From contig NZ_JACJHX010000017.1 of the NCBI RefSeq assembly GCF_014138605.1, forward strand, positions 1 through 64,000: a stretch of 64,000 bases of DNA, given 5' to 3'. This document shows positions 35,605 to 43,663 of the stretch, in pieces (within the stretch, counting starts at the first letter, position 1; each line of letters opens with the position of its first letter). The stretch is from Peribacillus huizhouensis (GTDB lineage: Bacteria; Bacillota; Bacilli; Bacillales; DSM-1321). Below the pieces are notes generated by a model. It had not been told where the DNA came from. It ran no database searches and saw only the letters and a program-made list of their open reading frames with translations. A program made the translations under genes and the position numbers.

Positions 35605-36467
35605 GTGAAGTGATAGTAAATATTATTGGAACGGCACAGGATGCTGGTGTGCCGCACCCGAATTGTTTTTGTAAAAATTGTCTAGAAGCAATAAAAGATT
35701 CAAAGTATAGGAGATTTGCAGCCTCCTTGGCGATTATATTGCCAAAGTCAAAAGAGTGGCATTTGATTGATGCTACACCAGATCTTCGGGAGCAGATGGC
35801 ATCTATCCAAATGAAATATGAGCTTCAAAAAAAACTAATGAATAGTATTTGGCTTACTCATGCCCATATTGGACATTATCCCGGTTTAATGTTTTTGGGT
35901 AAAGAAGCGATCGGGTCTAAAGGGACTGCGGTTTATTGTGGGGGGAAAATGAAACAGCTATTAGAAAATCATGCACCATGGAAGCAATTAGTTGATCTTG
36001 AAAATATTGCGCCGATCGAGATCAAGCATGAACATTCTACTGAACTTACACCAATTGTTCGAATAACTCCTGTGGAAGTCCCCCACCGCAATGAGTTTTC
36101 TGAAACATTTGCATTTTGGATTGAAGGACCTACTCGTAAACTACTTTATATCCCTGATATCGACAGATGGGACGAATGGGACCATGATATTTATGAAATG
36201 GCTAAGGAAGCAGATATTTGCTTATTGGATGGCACATTCTATTCCATCGAAGAAATAGAACGAATGGGGCGAGACTATAAAGAAATACCTCATCCAGTGA
36301 TGACGGAAACAATGGACCGTTTGCAAGGATTAGTGGAGGAAACAGCTATTTACTTCACACATTTTAATCACTCCAATCCGGTTATCGATCCAGAAAGCCC
36401 CTATATCAAACAAGTAAAGGGCAGGGGGTTTCACATTGCTGTTGAAGGGATGGAGATTTTATTATAA
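35601..36467 (+). CDS. PqqB-like metallo-beta-lactamase-fold protein
   Basis: This 288-residue protein resembles PqqB: an N-terminal GTAQDAGVPHPNC followed by the zinc-binding C22-x-C24-xx-C27 that matches the NCNCxNC of PqqB. The metal loop reads H87-A-H89-I-G-H92, so the usual HxHxDH aspartate is glycine. Later metal ligands may be His in VPHRNE, Asp in LLDGTFY and His in THFNHSN. No other pqq genes are present. Its ATG overlaps the transporter stop by 4 nt, placing it under the tyrosine T-box. PqqB is reported to hydroxylate tyrosine in PQQ synthesis, so oxidation of free tyrosine or a derivative is a reasonable but unproven guess. Confidence 0.8.
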   Translation: MSEVIVNIIGTAQDAGVPHPNCFCKNCLEAIKDSKYRRFAASLAIILPKSKEWHLIDATPDLREQMASIQMKYELQKKLMNSIWLTHAHIGHYPGLMFLGKEAIGSKGTAVYCGGKMKQLLENHAPWKQLVDLENIAPIEIKHEHSTELTPIVRITPVEVPHRNEFSETFAFWIEGPTRKLLYIPDIDRWDEWDHDIYEMAKEADICLLDGTFYSIEEIERMGRDYKEIPHPVMTETMDRLQGLVEETAIYFTHFNHSNPVIDPESPYIKQVKGRGFHIAVEGMEILL

Positions 36468-36500
36468 TGATTTTCTCATGAAACTTCGATGCAAAAATGG

Positions 36501-36600
36501 TACGTACTGTCGCTTTATCGGAGATTTAGCGACAGTAGAACGGGACTAACTATCGGTGGGGGATGAAGAACCCCCCATTGATTGAAGTTTCACTTTATGA
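36501..36600 (+). repeat. Family A dispersed repeat between convergent genes
   Basis: It contains TTAGCGACAGTAGAACGGGAC, read in part, then ATCGGTGGGGGATGAAG, CCCCCCATTGAT and GAAGTTTCACTTTATGA. CTGTCGCT (36508-36515) pairs with AGCGACAG, and GGTGGGGG with CCCCCCAT, so two hairpins are expected. It fills the gap between the PqqB-like gene and the leftward ABC permease. Confidence 0.75.
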
Positions 36601-36641
36601 TTTTACACTATTTTTTGGAAATGCATTTTTTCATTGAGAGA

Positions 36642-37328
36642 TTAAACGACTGCCCGTCGTAACATGCGATAGGAGCCGAGTAGATAGAGCAAAGTAAGAG
36701 GTACGAGCCAATAGGCAATTTGTACAGCGGTATGGTTGGCAAACCAACTAAAAATGCTTCCCCAAACTTCGAAATGATGCAAAAGGAAGATCGCTAAACT
36801 TCCGAGCAGTAATGTGACCAATGCACCAATGAACATTCCTTTGTAGCCAAAGCGCCGTGCAAAACTCGAAATGATGAACCCGAGGAAGAACATATTAAGG
36901 AATAGAATCAGATACAGCGTAAATTGCTCTATAAGTGCCCCATCATTGATATAGGAAAAGTGAAAAAAGTGAAGTTTAGTCCCCCAACCATCGGTTACTT
37001 TTTCTAATTGAGCAAATAAGAATATCAAACTTGTAAAGAGGGCGCTACTGATTATTCCTATTATTGCCGTTCCTATATAATAATCGATTCTTCTAATTGA
37101 CATACCGATAGCGAATGAAAATGTTTTCCCTACTACCATAATTCCTGCTACAAACACGTAAATGACAATTGAAGTGATTCCACCTGTATACATATCTTCT
37201 TGATTCATAAACAAGAAACTTACAATTAGATTTACTGCGAAACTAGAAAACAGAATGATAGCTGGAATATAAATCCATGACCATTTATCACGATAATGAA
37301 GTTTTAAGACACCAGTAATATTATTCAC
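36642..37328 (-). CDS. ABC transporter permease
   Basis: This 228-residue membrane protein has six predicted membrane segments and is the permease partner of the ATPase gene before it (4-nt overlap at 37325-37328). The type (no signature domain, short loops, paired with a YtrA-like regulator) fits exporters of cell-wall antibiotics or membrane-active compounds, but the substrate is not visible. Confidence 0.8.
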   Translation of the reverse strand: MNNITGVLKLHYRDKWSWIYIPAIILFSSFAVNLIVSFLFMNQEDMYTGGITSIVIYVFVAGIMVVGKTFSFAIGMSIRRIDYYIGTAIIGIISSALFTSLIFLFAQLEKVTDGWGTKLHFFHFSYINDGALIEQFTLYLILFLNMFFLGFIISSFARRFGYKGMFIGALVTLLLGSLAIFLLHHFEVWGSIFSWFANHTAVQIAYWLVPLTLLYLLGSYRMLRRAVV

Positions 37329-38221
37329 TCTGCAATCGCTCCTTTTTGTTCAGATTTTCCACTTGTCAAATGGACGATAAGTTGCTGCAAGGAAACAGGG
37401 GATATCTCAAGTCCACTTGCTGCTGCTTGTTTTTGATCAGTACCGTGTTGACTGCACATAACAGTGGCAGAAAGTAATCCGCCAAACGGCTCACGGTAAA
37501 CCGTTTCTTTTCCGATGAGAAATGCTTCTACCTTAGATGTTTGACCAGTGACCGTAAAAGCCTTACCTCGTAACTCTTCTGCATCTTGATCAAGAATTAG
37601 CTTTCCATTGTCAATGACTAAAATATGTTCAAGTAAGTTGCTCACTTCATCAATTAAATGGGTAGACAGAATCACTGTTCTTGGATGTTCAACATAATCT
37701 TCCATTAATCTATCGTAAAATAGCCCTCTTGAAACCGCATCGAGACCTAGGTATGGTTCATCAAAAATGGTGAGAGGCGCCCGACTTGCAAGCCCTATCA
37801 CAATTCCTACTGCAGAAAGCATCCCTCTGGATAGCTTTTTTATTTTTCGCTTAAGGGGTAATTTGAAGTCCTCAATTAGTAACCTAGAAAAATTGACATC
37901 CCAATTTGGGAAAATGGATTTAGAAACTTCTAATACATCAAGGATACTATAATGATCAGGGTATTTCTGGCTTTCTTTAATAAAACAAATTTTGCTAAGG
38001 ATGTTGGCGTTTTCATAGGGATTATCCCCAAATACTTTCAAATCACCACTTGTAGGAAAAATTTGTGCTGTGATCATTTTCATTAAAGTTGTTTTACCTG
38101 CACCGTTTCTACCGAGAAGTCCGTAGATTTTATTGGCTTGCATGGTAAAACTAGTGTCATGAATAGCGTTAAATTTTCCATAAGATTTATTCAGCTGCGT
38201 AACTTCAATCACGTTTTTCAT
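37325..38221 (-). CDS. ABC transporter ATP-binding protein (YtrB-like)
   Basis: This 298-residue ATPase has Walker A LGRNGAGKTTL near residue 37, a signature reading LSRGM in place of LSGGQ, and Walker B LTIFDEPYLGLD. A C-terminal domain of about 80 residues follows the nucleotide-binding core. It overlaps the regulator gene by 4 nt upstream and the permease by 4 nt downstream, so the three form one tight operon. Confidence 0.88.
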   Translation of the reverse strand: MKNVIEVTQLNKSYGKFNAIHDTSFTMQANKIYGLLGRNGAGKTTLMKMITAQIFPTSGDLKVFGDNPYENANILSKICFIKESQKYPDHYSILDVLEVSKSIFPNWDVNFSRLLIEDFKLPLKRKIKKLSRGMLSAVGIVIGLASRAPLTIFDEPYLGLDAVSRGLFYDRLMEDYVEHPRTVILSTHLIDEVSNLLEHILVIDNGKLILDQDAEELRGKAFTVTGQTSKVEAFLIGKETVYREPFGGLLSATVMCSQHGTDQKQAAASGLEISPVSLQQLIVHLTSGKSEQKGAIAE

Positions 38222-38589
38222 CGTTTGTTATCTCCTCTCTGGATCATATCCGTCAACTGATTAGTTGTAATCCCAAGCTTCTCTGCTTCACGAATCATCG
38301 TGATCACATACTGTTCGAAAAACAGCTCTTTCCGTTTTTCTATTACTTTTACTCGTGCTCCCTCTGCAACAAACATTCCAATCCCTCGCTTTTTGTATAA
38401 AATGCCTTCATCCACCAACAAATTAACGCCTTTCGCTGCAGTTGCAGGATTGATTTTGTAAAATGCGGCGAACTGATTCGTTGAGGGAACTTGTGCTTCT
38501 TCAGGCAGACCACCTTCAATAATGTCATCTTCAATCCGTTCTGCGATCTGGACAAAAATTGGCCGGCCATCGTCAATTAAGTTTTTCAT
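38218..38589 (-). CDS. GntR family regulator, YtrA type
   Basis: This 123-residue protein has a GntR winged helix (PIFVQIAERIEDDIIEGGL, then VPSTNQFAAFYKINPATAAKG) with only a short C-terminal helix pair, which defines the YtrA subfamily. Such proteins repress their own ABC transporter operon. The start is an ATG read leftward at 38589, preceded by GGCGGTGACAC. A dyad lies 17 nt upstream. Confidence 0.88.
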   Translation of the reverse strand: MKNLIDDGRPIFVQIAERIEDDIIEGGLPEEAQVPSTNQFAAFYKINPATAAKGVNLLVDEGILYKKRGIGMFVAEGARVKVIEKRKELFFEQYVITMIREAEKLGITTNQLTDMIQRGDNKR

Positions 38590-38605
38590 TGTGTCACCGC
38601 CATAT

Positions 38606-38631
38606 TGGTTAGTTACTTATGTAATTAACCA
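38606..38631 (-). promoter_or_regulatory. Candidate operator of the YtrA-type regulator
   Basis: TGGTTAGTTAC and GTAATTAACCA form a near-perfect 11-nt inverted repeat around TTAT, directly upstream of the regulator-ABC operon. GntR/YtrA proteins bind such dyads; autoregulation is inferred. Confidence 0.6.
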
Positions 38632-38990
38632 TATAACGATGACGAACGAATGTCAATAACCAAATGTATATTTTAAAAAAATAGGTGTTCTCCTCATTCG
38701 ATCATATTCAATTTTTGCGATAGAGATTGAATTTTGTGTTGTTTTTAAAAAGTGAAGCAACTGAAGATTTATATAAAAGCCCAAATTCTCAAATGTAGAG
38801 TAATGTTTTGTGGGGATATCAATTAGTAGCTTAGTCTAAGGGGGAGTAATTAAAATTTTTGATGATACATGCTTTCTTTACGGTGTTTCTATATAGATTA
38901 AAATACGCCTTAACATCACATGAATCATTTTAAAATAGGCTGTTTTCACATACTTTGTTGCTTTTCAATCATTTTTACACTAATAACCCG
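38632..38990. other. Gene-free AT-rich stretch
   Basis: No reading frame, RNA fold or repeat that I can support is visible here. It separates the YtrA-type operon from the family D element. Confidence 0.5.
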
Positions 38991-39120
38991 GGTTGATTTC
39001 CGTTGCAGGTCCTCGCTTTCCGCGGGCGGTCTCAGAAGCCTCCTCAGTGCTTTGCACTTGCGGGGTCTCCCTCAACACGCTTTTCCCGCAGGAGTCTCGC
39101 ACCTGTAACGAAGATCAACA
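38991..39120 (+). repeat. Family D 130-bp palindromic repeat, full copy
   Basis: GTTGATTTCCGTTGCAGGT at the left end is matched by inverted ACCTGTAACGAAGATCAAC at the right. Inside are CTCGCTTTCCGCGGGCGG and GCGGGGTCTCCCTC, GC-rich unlike the flanks. Elements of this kind are common between genes of Bacillaceae. It codes for nothing convincing. Confidence 0.8.
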
Positions 39121-39230
39121 TCTGTTCGAATTGGTTTCTTGCAAAAACAACAATCTTTACGAAAAGAGCCTTAAAATAAAACAATACAATGGGTGTCCCA
39201 GAAGTGTCGACCTAACACTCTATACATTGT

Positions 39231-39656
39231 TTATGATGTCATGTATGTGTGGTTGACCTTTTCAAGTGCTGCGAGAAGATTTGCAGATGACTGATTAAGC
39301 AATTGGATCGTGCTGACACGAGAATGAATAGCCTCTTTTGGTAAGTCTGGTGCATCTGCCACAGAATGCGTACGACTGGCATTATCGGTTGCAAGCGACA
39401 TAACTACCTCCATTGAAGCGTGCACTTCTTCAGACGATGAAGACATTTCTTTTGTTACTGCCTGTACGCCTTGGATTACATTATTGACATTTCGTAATGA
39501 AATGAGTAATGATTCTAAATCTTTTGCAATTGTCGGGATAGCATTCGAGCTTTCCGCCAATTCCCATGCGGCTTTTCCATCTCGTTAAGGGACGAAGTGC
39601 ACGATTGACAAATTGTTTCACGAGAAACAATTCTCCTATTTTTGCAGTATATATGG
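39231..39656 (-). pseudogene. Methyl-accepting chemotaxis protein remnant
   Basis: The 3' part (39231-39560) encodes about 105 residues of a coiled-coil signalling tail (VTKEMSSSSEEVHASMEVV, LLNQSSANLLAALEKVN). Upstream on the same strand, in another frame, is VKQFVNRALRPL, as in the helix entering a HAMP domain. Large parts including the hairpin tip are missing and the frames do not join, so the gene is broken. No intact receptor gene lies nearby. Confidence 0.65.
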
Positions 39657-39924
39657 CTCTTTGTATAAGTCCAAAGAATGGAACTACTTCACTTAGTTAA
39701 CCTATAGTCTATTTAAGGTATCTTTTAACAAATGTTCAATATTCCTTTGATTTTCAATTTAGTCTGAAAATGAAAGCGTGAGAAAACGGTAGTAAATAAG
39801 CGAAAACATCGTTTTTAGTGGGAGTGTGGATTCATAGGATTCTGTGTTTCATCGAAAAAGACAGTATTGACACCCTTTGTCTTTTCCGATACATTACATA
39901 AGTATGTTTTTTAAGGAGGAAATA
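39657..39924. other. Gap upstream of the acetate-type transporter gene
   Basis: AT-rich sequence with no supported gene. AAGGAGG at 39915-39921 is the ribosome site of the next gene. A promoter such as TTGACA (39868-39873) with a weak TACATT about 17 nt on could serve it. Confidence 0.45.
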
Positions 39925-40542
39925 ATGGGTACTCAGAATCACACACAAGTAAAAATAACAACAGCAGATCCATCCGCATTAGGATTGTTCGGTCTTGCGA
40001 TGGTAACATTGGTAGCATCATCGCAAAAATTAGGTTTAACAGAAGGGCTTTCTTATCTCTTACCGTGGGTGTTTTTCTTAGGCGGTTTAGCTCAAATTTA
40101 TGCCTCGGTCCTAGATGCGAAACATAACAATATATTTGGGACAACTGCATTTGGAGCATTCGGATTATTTTGGTTCGGTGTCGGAACAACATGGTTGATT
40201 CAGTTAGGCTTTTTCGGCGAAAAACTCGCTGCAAATGGTGATGCCAAACAGCTTGGCTTTGCGTTTATTGGCTATTTGATTTTCAGTCTTTTTATGACGA
40301 TCGGGGCCATGGAAACAAATAAAGTTTTGTTCTCTATTTTCGTCTTTATTGATTTCCTATTTATTGGCTTATCTTTAAGTTCTTTTAACATTATGTATGA
40401 TGTAACTCATATGATAGCTGCCGTAGCTGAAATGTGTATCGCTTTGCTATCTTTCTATGGTTCAGCTGCGAATGTGTTAAATACACACTTTGGACAAGTT
40501 GTACTACCGATCGGTAAACCCTTTGGAATTTTTAAAAAATAA
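39925..40542 (+). CDS. GPR1/FUN34/YaaH family transporter (acetate/succinate type)
   Basis: This 205-residue protein with six hydrophobic segments begins its first helix with ADPSALGLFGLAMVTL, the family signature related to NPAPLGL. Members such as SatP move acetate and succinate. The ATG at 39925 follows AAGGAGGAAATA; an in-frame ATG at 39877 lacks a ribosome site. It is a single gene with its own terminator. Confidence 0.88.
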   Translation: MGTQNHTQVKITTADPSALGLFGLAMVTLVASSQKLGLTEGLSYLLPWVFFLGGLAQIYASVLDAKHNNIFGTTAFGAFGLFWFGVGTTWLIQLGFFGEKLAANGDAKQLGFAFIGYLIFSLFMTIGAMETNKVLFSIFVFIDFLFIGLSLSSFNIMYDVTHMIAAVAEMCIALLSFYGSAANVLNTHFGQVVLPIGKPFGIFKK

Positions 40543-40585
40543 CATTGAGTAAGAGGACGATAAAAGTTTATCAGTCAATGAAGGA

Positions 40586-40624
40586 AAGGTGAGTATCTAC
40601 TATAAGTAGGTCTCACCTTTTTTT
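40586..40624 (+). terminator. Terminator after the YaaH-family gene
   Basis: AAAGGTGAG and CTCACCTTT pair around a smaller inner hairpin (TCTACTATAAGTAGG), followed by a T run. It runs straight into a family A repeat. Confidence 0.88.
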
Positions 40625-40676
40625 ATCCCGCATTAACGGACAATAAGACCCCTACTGATTGAAGTTTCACTTTATT
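40620..40676 (+). repeat. Family A dispersed repeat, short copy
   Basis: TTTTATCCCGCATTAACGGAC followed by AATAAGACCCCTACTGATTG and AAGTTTCACTTTATT. This is the left-module form with the common 3' module. The following stretch 40677-40915 is AT-rich with no supported gene. Confidence 0.75.
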
Positions 40677-40915
40677 TTTTCCCTTCCTTTTGTAATCATC
40701 GTCTCTTATGATTGACAGCTAATTTAATTCATGATATATCTATTTCGAATTAAAGATATTTTAATTAGAGATAAGCCGTTATAAAAAAATGACTAGACCA
40801 TTAATATATAGGGAAAATATTTTATAAAAGTATAAATTAAGTAGTAAATTAGCTTAAGTGGAAGAAGCGCTCAGTATGAAAAAATAAAATTATGAATCAA
40901 TTGGAGGCATGTAAA

Positions 40916-41893
40916 ATGAACGAATTAAAAGGTATTCACCACGTAACAGCGATTACAAGTAGTGCAGAAAAAAACTATGAATTTTTTACGTATGTTTTAG
41001 GCATGCGTTTAGTAAAGAAAACCGTTAACCAAGATGATATCCAGACATATCACCTATTTTTTGCAGATGATATTGGTAGTGCAGGTACAGATATGACTTT
41101 CTTTGACTTCCCAGGCATATCTAAAGGCGCGCATGGTACAAATGAGATTTCAAAGACTTCTTTCCGTGTACCAAGTGATGCGGCAATCGATTATTGGGTA
41201 AAACGTTTTGATCGTTTAGAAGTAAAGCACACAGGAGTTATAGAACAATTTGGTAAAAAGACACTTTCGTTTGTTGATTTTGATGACCAACAATATCAGT
41301 TGATTTCAGATGAAAACAATGAAGGCGTTGTTTCTGGTACACCATGGCAAAACGGACCAATCCCACTAGAGTATGCGATTACCGGATTAGGGCCAATCTT
41401 TGTTCGGATTGCTCAGTTTGATTACTTTAAAGAAATGCTGGAAAAGGTTCTCTTATTTAAAGAAATAGCTAATGAAGATTCACTTCATTTATTTGAAGTG
41501 GGTGAGGGTGGAAATGGTGCTCAAGTAGTTGTCGAATATAATGCCAAACTTCCTCAAGCGCAACAAGGTTTTGGTACAGTTCACCATGCGGCATTCCGTG
41601 TTGAAGATCGATCTGTTTTAGAAGAATGGGATAAACATATAAGAAACTTTGGATTCCAAACATCAGGGTTTATTGATCGTTTCTTCTTCGGGTCATTGTA
41701 TGTAAGAGTTGCACCACATATTTTATTTGAGTTTGCTACTGATGGTCCAGGGTTTATGGGTGATGAACCGTATGAAACACTTGGTGAAAAATTATCATTA
41801 CCTCCATTCTTAGAACCGAAACGTGAACAAATTGAAAAATTAGTTCGCCCGATTGATACAGTTAGAAGTACAAAAGAATTCAGTAAAGAGTAA
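40916..41893 (+). CDS. Ring-cleaving dioxygenase, VOC superfamily
   Basis: This 325-residue protein has two vicinal-oxygen-chelate repeats. The first metal His is in GIHHVTAI near the start, the second His in TVHHAAFRV near residue 215, and the Glu likely in ILFEFATDGPGF near residue 270. It resembles the MhqO/MhqA group that opens hydroquinone or catechol rings with Fe(II). TTGGAGGCA precedes the ATG at 40916. It is a single gene, with a strong terminator behind it. Exact substrate unknown. Confidence 0.87.
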   Translation: MNELKGIHHVTAITSSAEKNYEFFTYVLGMRLVKKTVNQDDIQTYHLFFADDIGSAGTDMTFFDFPGISKGAHGTNEISKTSFRVPSDAAIDYWVKRFDRLEVKHTGVIEQFGKKTLSFVDFDDQQYQLISDENNEGVVSGTPWQNGPIPLEYAITGLGPIFVRIAQFDYFKEMLEKVLLFKEIANEDSLHLFEVGEGGNGAQVVVEYNAKLPQAQQGFGTVHHAAFRVEDRSVLEEWDKHIRNFGFQTSGFIDRFFFGSLYVRVAPHILFEFATDGPGFMGDEPYETLGEKLSLPPFLEPKREQIEKLVRPIDTVRSTKEFSKE

Positions 41894-41908
41894 TAAAATA
41901 ACTCTACG

Positions 41909-41960
41909 AAGCCATCATGTACGAGATTTCTTATGAAGTCGTATGTGATGGCTTGTTTTG
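41909..41960 (+). terminator. Terminator after the dioxygenase gene
   Basis: AAGCCATCATGTACGA (41909-41924) pairs with TCGTATGTGATGGCTT (41939-41954), with one G-U pair, followed by GTTTTG. Confidence 0.85.
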
Positions 41961-43010
41961 TATGAAAAGATATACCTTCGTTCCTTCCATAATTTAAATG
42001 CCACATTACGTTATTAATGTTATAACTTGTTTATCCAAAATTTGATCTAAAATAGTGTAGTCTTAAGGGCCAATGCGAGGATCTCATTTCACTGGAACTT
42101 AATCGGATGGGTCTAAAAGCTTCTTTTAGAGGGCGTCTTGATATTTGAGTTGTTTGCAAAAAAATATGTAAACCTTAAATCATGCATGTTTCCTAGTATT
42201 CTAAGCTTTTTTAAAAATAACCTTTCATATATACAAGTTGAAATAATCGTTACATTTTCTTCCTAATTCATTACTGGAGACTTATGGTAAAGGATAGGAG
42301 ATTATAGTAGTATTTCAATATGGCTAAATAGCATATTAGTGTAGGTTCAAATATAGATTTTGAAGGAATTTGAGCACGTGTAGGGATGTTCCAAGAATCA
42401 TCAGAAACGTTAGAAATAAATGAATCTAAATTAATACAAAGTGTACATACAGATGTAGCGACATGGATAGAAAGAGTCGGAAAAATTTGATTCCGTAGTA
42501 GATGAAGCATCTATTTTATTCCAAAGATATTCTGACAATCTCTATTCAATCAGCAGAGAATTGGAAAGTGCGGCAAATGAGTAGATCGGATCAGAGAAGT
42601 GGTTGAAAGACAAAGAGAGTTAGAAGGACTGTCTTGTATGAGGAGTAAATTAGGATACTTTAAAGTTTCTGATAACCTAATACGGACAGTTGCAATGGCC
42701 ATAGAAAAAAATCAATACATCCAGGTACGCATCCGTCATCCATGCCCTGTTTTCCGTCATCTTTTTTCTTTTTTTTTCGCTTTATAATTATAATTCTTCA
42801 TCATACACCTCTATCCATTCAACTAGATAAGTGTCACCATATCTTTTAATAAGTAAGATATGAACGGCAGGAGCGGAAGATTGATTAAAACTTTATGATT
42901 GTTGCAGAACTAACCTCCAAACTTCATATATGGCCTTATCTCTTTATATTTCGGATTAAAAAGAACTTTTGAGGAGAAATTAAGGGAAACGGAATGGAGG
43001 TTTCTTTATA
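41961..43010. other. Decayed stretch with short broken reading frames
   Basis: About 1 kb holds no intact gene. Between 42384 and 42720 three short rightward frames give helical fragments (SSETLEINESKLIQ, VVDEASILFQRYSDNLYSI, EVVERQRELEGLS) cut by stops and frame changes. They look like the ruins of one coding region, possibly a coiled-coil sensor, but I cannot name the family. The remainder is AT-rich. A GGAGG at 42995 belongs to the next gene. Confidence 0.5.
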
Positions 43011-43217
43011 ATGGAAAATAACGATCGTCAAGATACATTTACGGTGGCGGGAACAAACATTGATGCAGTTAAAAGAAAAAATGAACGTTCAGGCATGTCT
43101 TATAATGAGGTGAAAGAATTGCTAGCTAAAACCACGGGTGGACATGGTACAGGAATTTATAGTGACACCAATATTGAGGAAGTTAAGAGGGAAATCACAA
43201 TTCATGAAAAAAAATAA
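43011..43217 (+). CDS. Gamma-type small acid-soluble spore protein-like
   Basis: This 68-residue hydrophilic protein lacks cysteine and tryptophan. It has the repeated half-motifs AGTNIDAVKRKNERSG and YSDTNIEEVKRE, similar to the (T/S)-x-AQQVRKQNQ repeats of gamma-type SASP, an amino-acid store of spores. The linker MSYNEVKELLAKTTGGHGTG is unlike SspE, so it is a variant. GGAGG lies 9 nt before the ATG. A sigma-G promoter would be expected, but I could not fix one. Confidence 0.6.
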   Translation: MENNDRQDTFTVAGTNIDAVKRKNERSGMSYNEVKELLAKTTGGHGTGIYSDTNIEEVKREITIHEKK

Positions 43218-43463
43218 AGAATACCCTAAGGCAGCTTTCTTAAAGAACTCCTGCCAGACATATTCCTTAAAGAATTCGCTCTGTTAACATAGGAGTCTTA
43301 GTAATTACTTAATGACAATCTTTTATCCACGTTAAACATGTATTGTGAAGTATCGGAAAAATCAGATAGTAAACACTTGACAAAAAATTGAACATTTTAT
43401 ATATTGAATGTAATAATTATTCTAAGTAATCCGATGTGATTTAAAATTTCATATATATAGAAT

Positions 43464-43564
43464 CTTATCAAGAGAGATGGAGGAACTGGTCCAATGAAAT
43501 CTCGGCAAAAGGCTCTTTATGAGTACTGTGCCAATTCCAGCGAACTAATGGTTCGAAAGATAAG
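43464..43564 (+). promoter_or_regulatory. SAM-I riboswitch (S-box)
   Basis: P1 is CTTATC (43464-43469) with GATAAG (43559-43564). The core AAGAGAGATGGAGG, ACTGG, ATGAAATCTCGGCA and a late CGAAAGATAAG follow the S-box consensus. The 3' P1 strand can instead pair with the terminator arm CTTCTTATC, so SAM binding would stop transcription. It precedes ribR. Confidence 0.92.
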
Positions 43565-43597
43565 AGGAGACAATGGTAGCTTGTTTGTGTACATTTC

Positions 43598-43633
43598 ACT
43601 CTTCTTATCACTTTAATAAGAAGAGTTTTTTTG
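43598..43633 (+). terminator. Terminator of the SAM-I riboswitch
   Basis: ACTCTTCTTAT (43598-43608) and ATAAGAAGAGT (43616-43626) form a perfect 11-bp stem, followed by TTTTTTT. Confidence 0.93.
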
Positions 43634-43663
43634 TATTTACCAAATATAAAAGGGGATGTGTAG

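Noticed and set aside
38920-39256. Two overlapping frames rich in Arg/Ser and Leu
   Set aside because: They are created by the GC-rich family D palindrome, which lacks stop codons in several frames.
42271-42510. Leftward 79-residue frame
   Set aside because: It lies opposite the helical protein fragments and has no ribosome site or family similarity.
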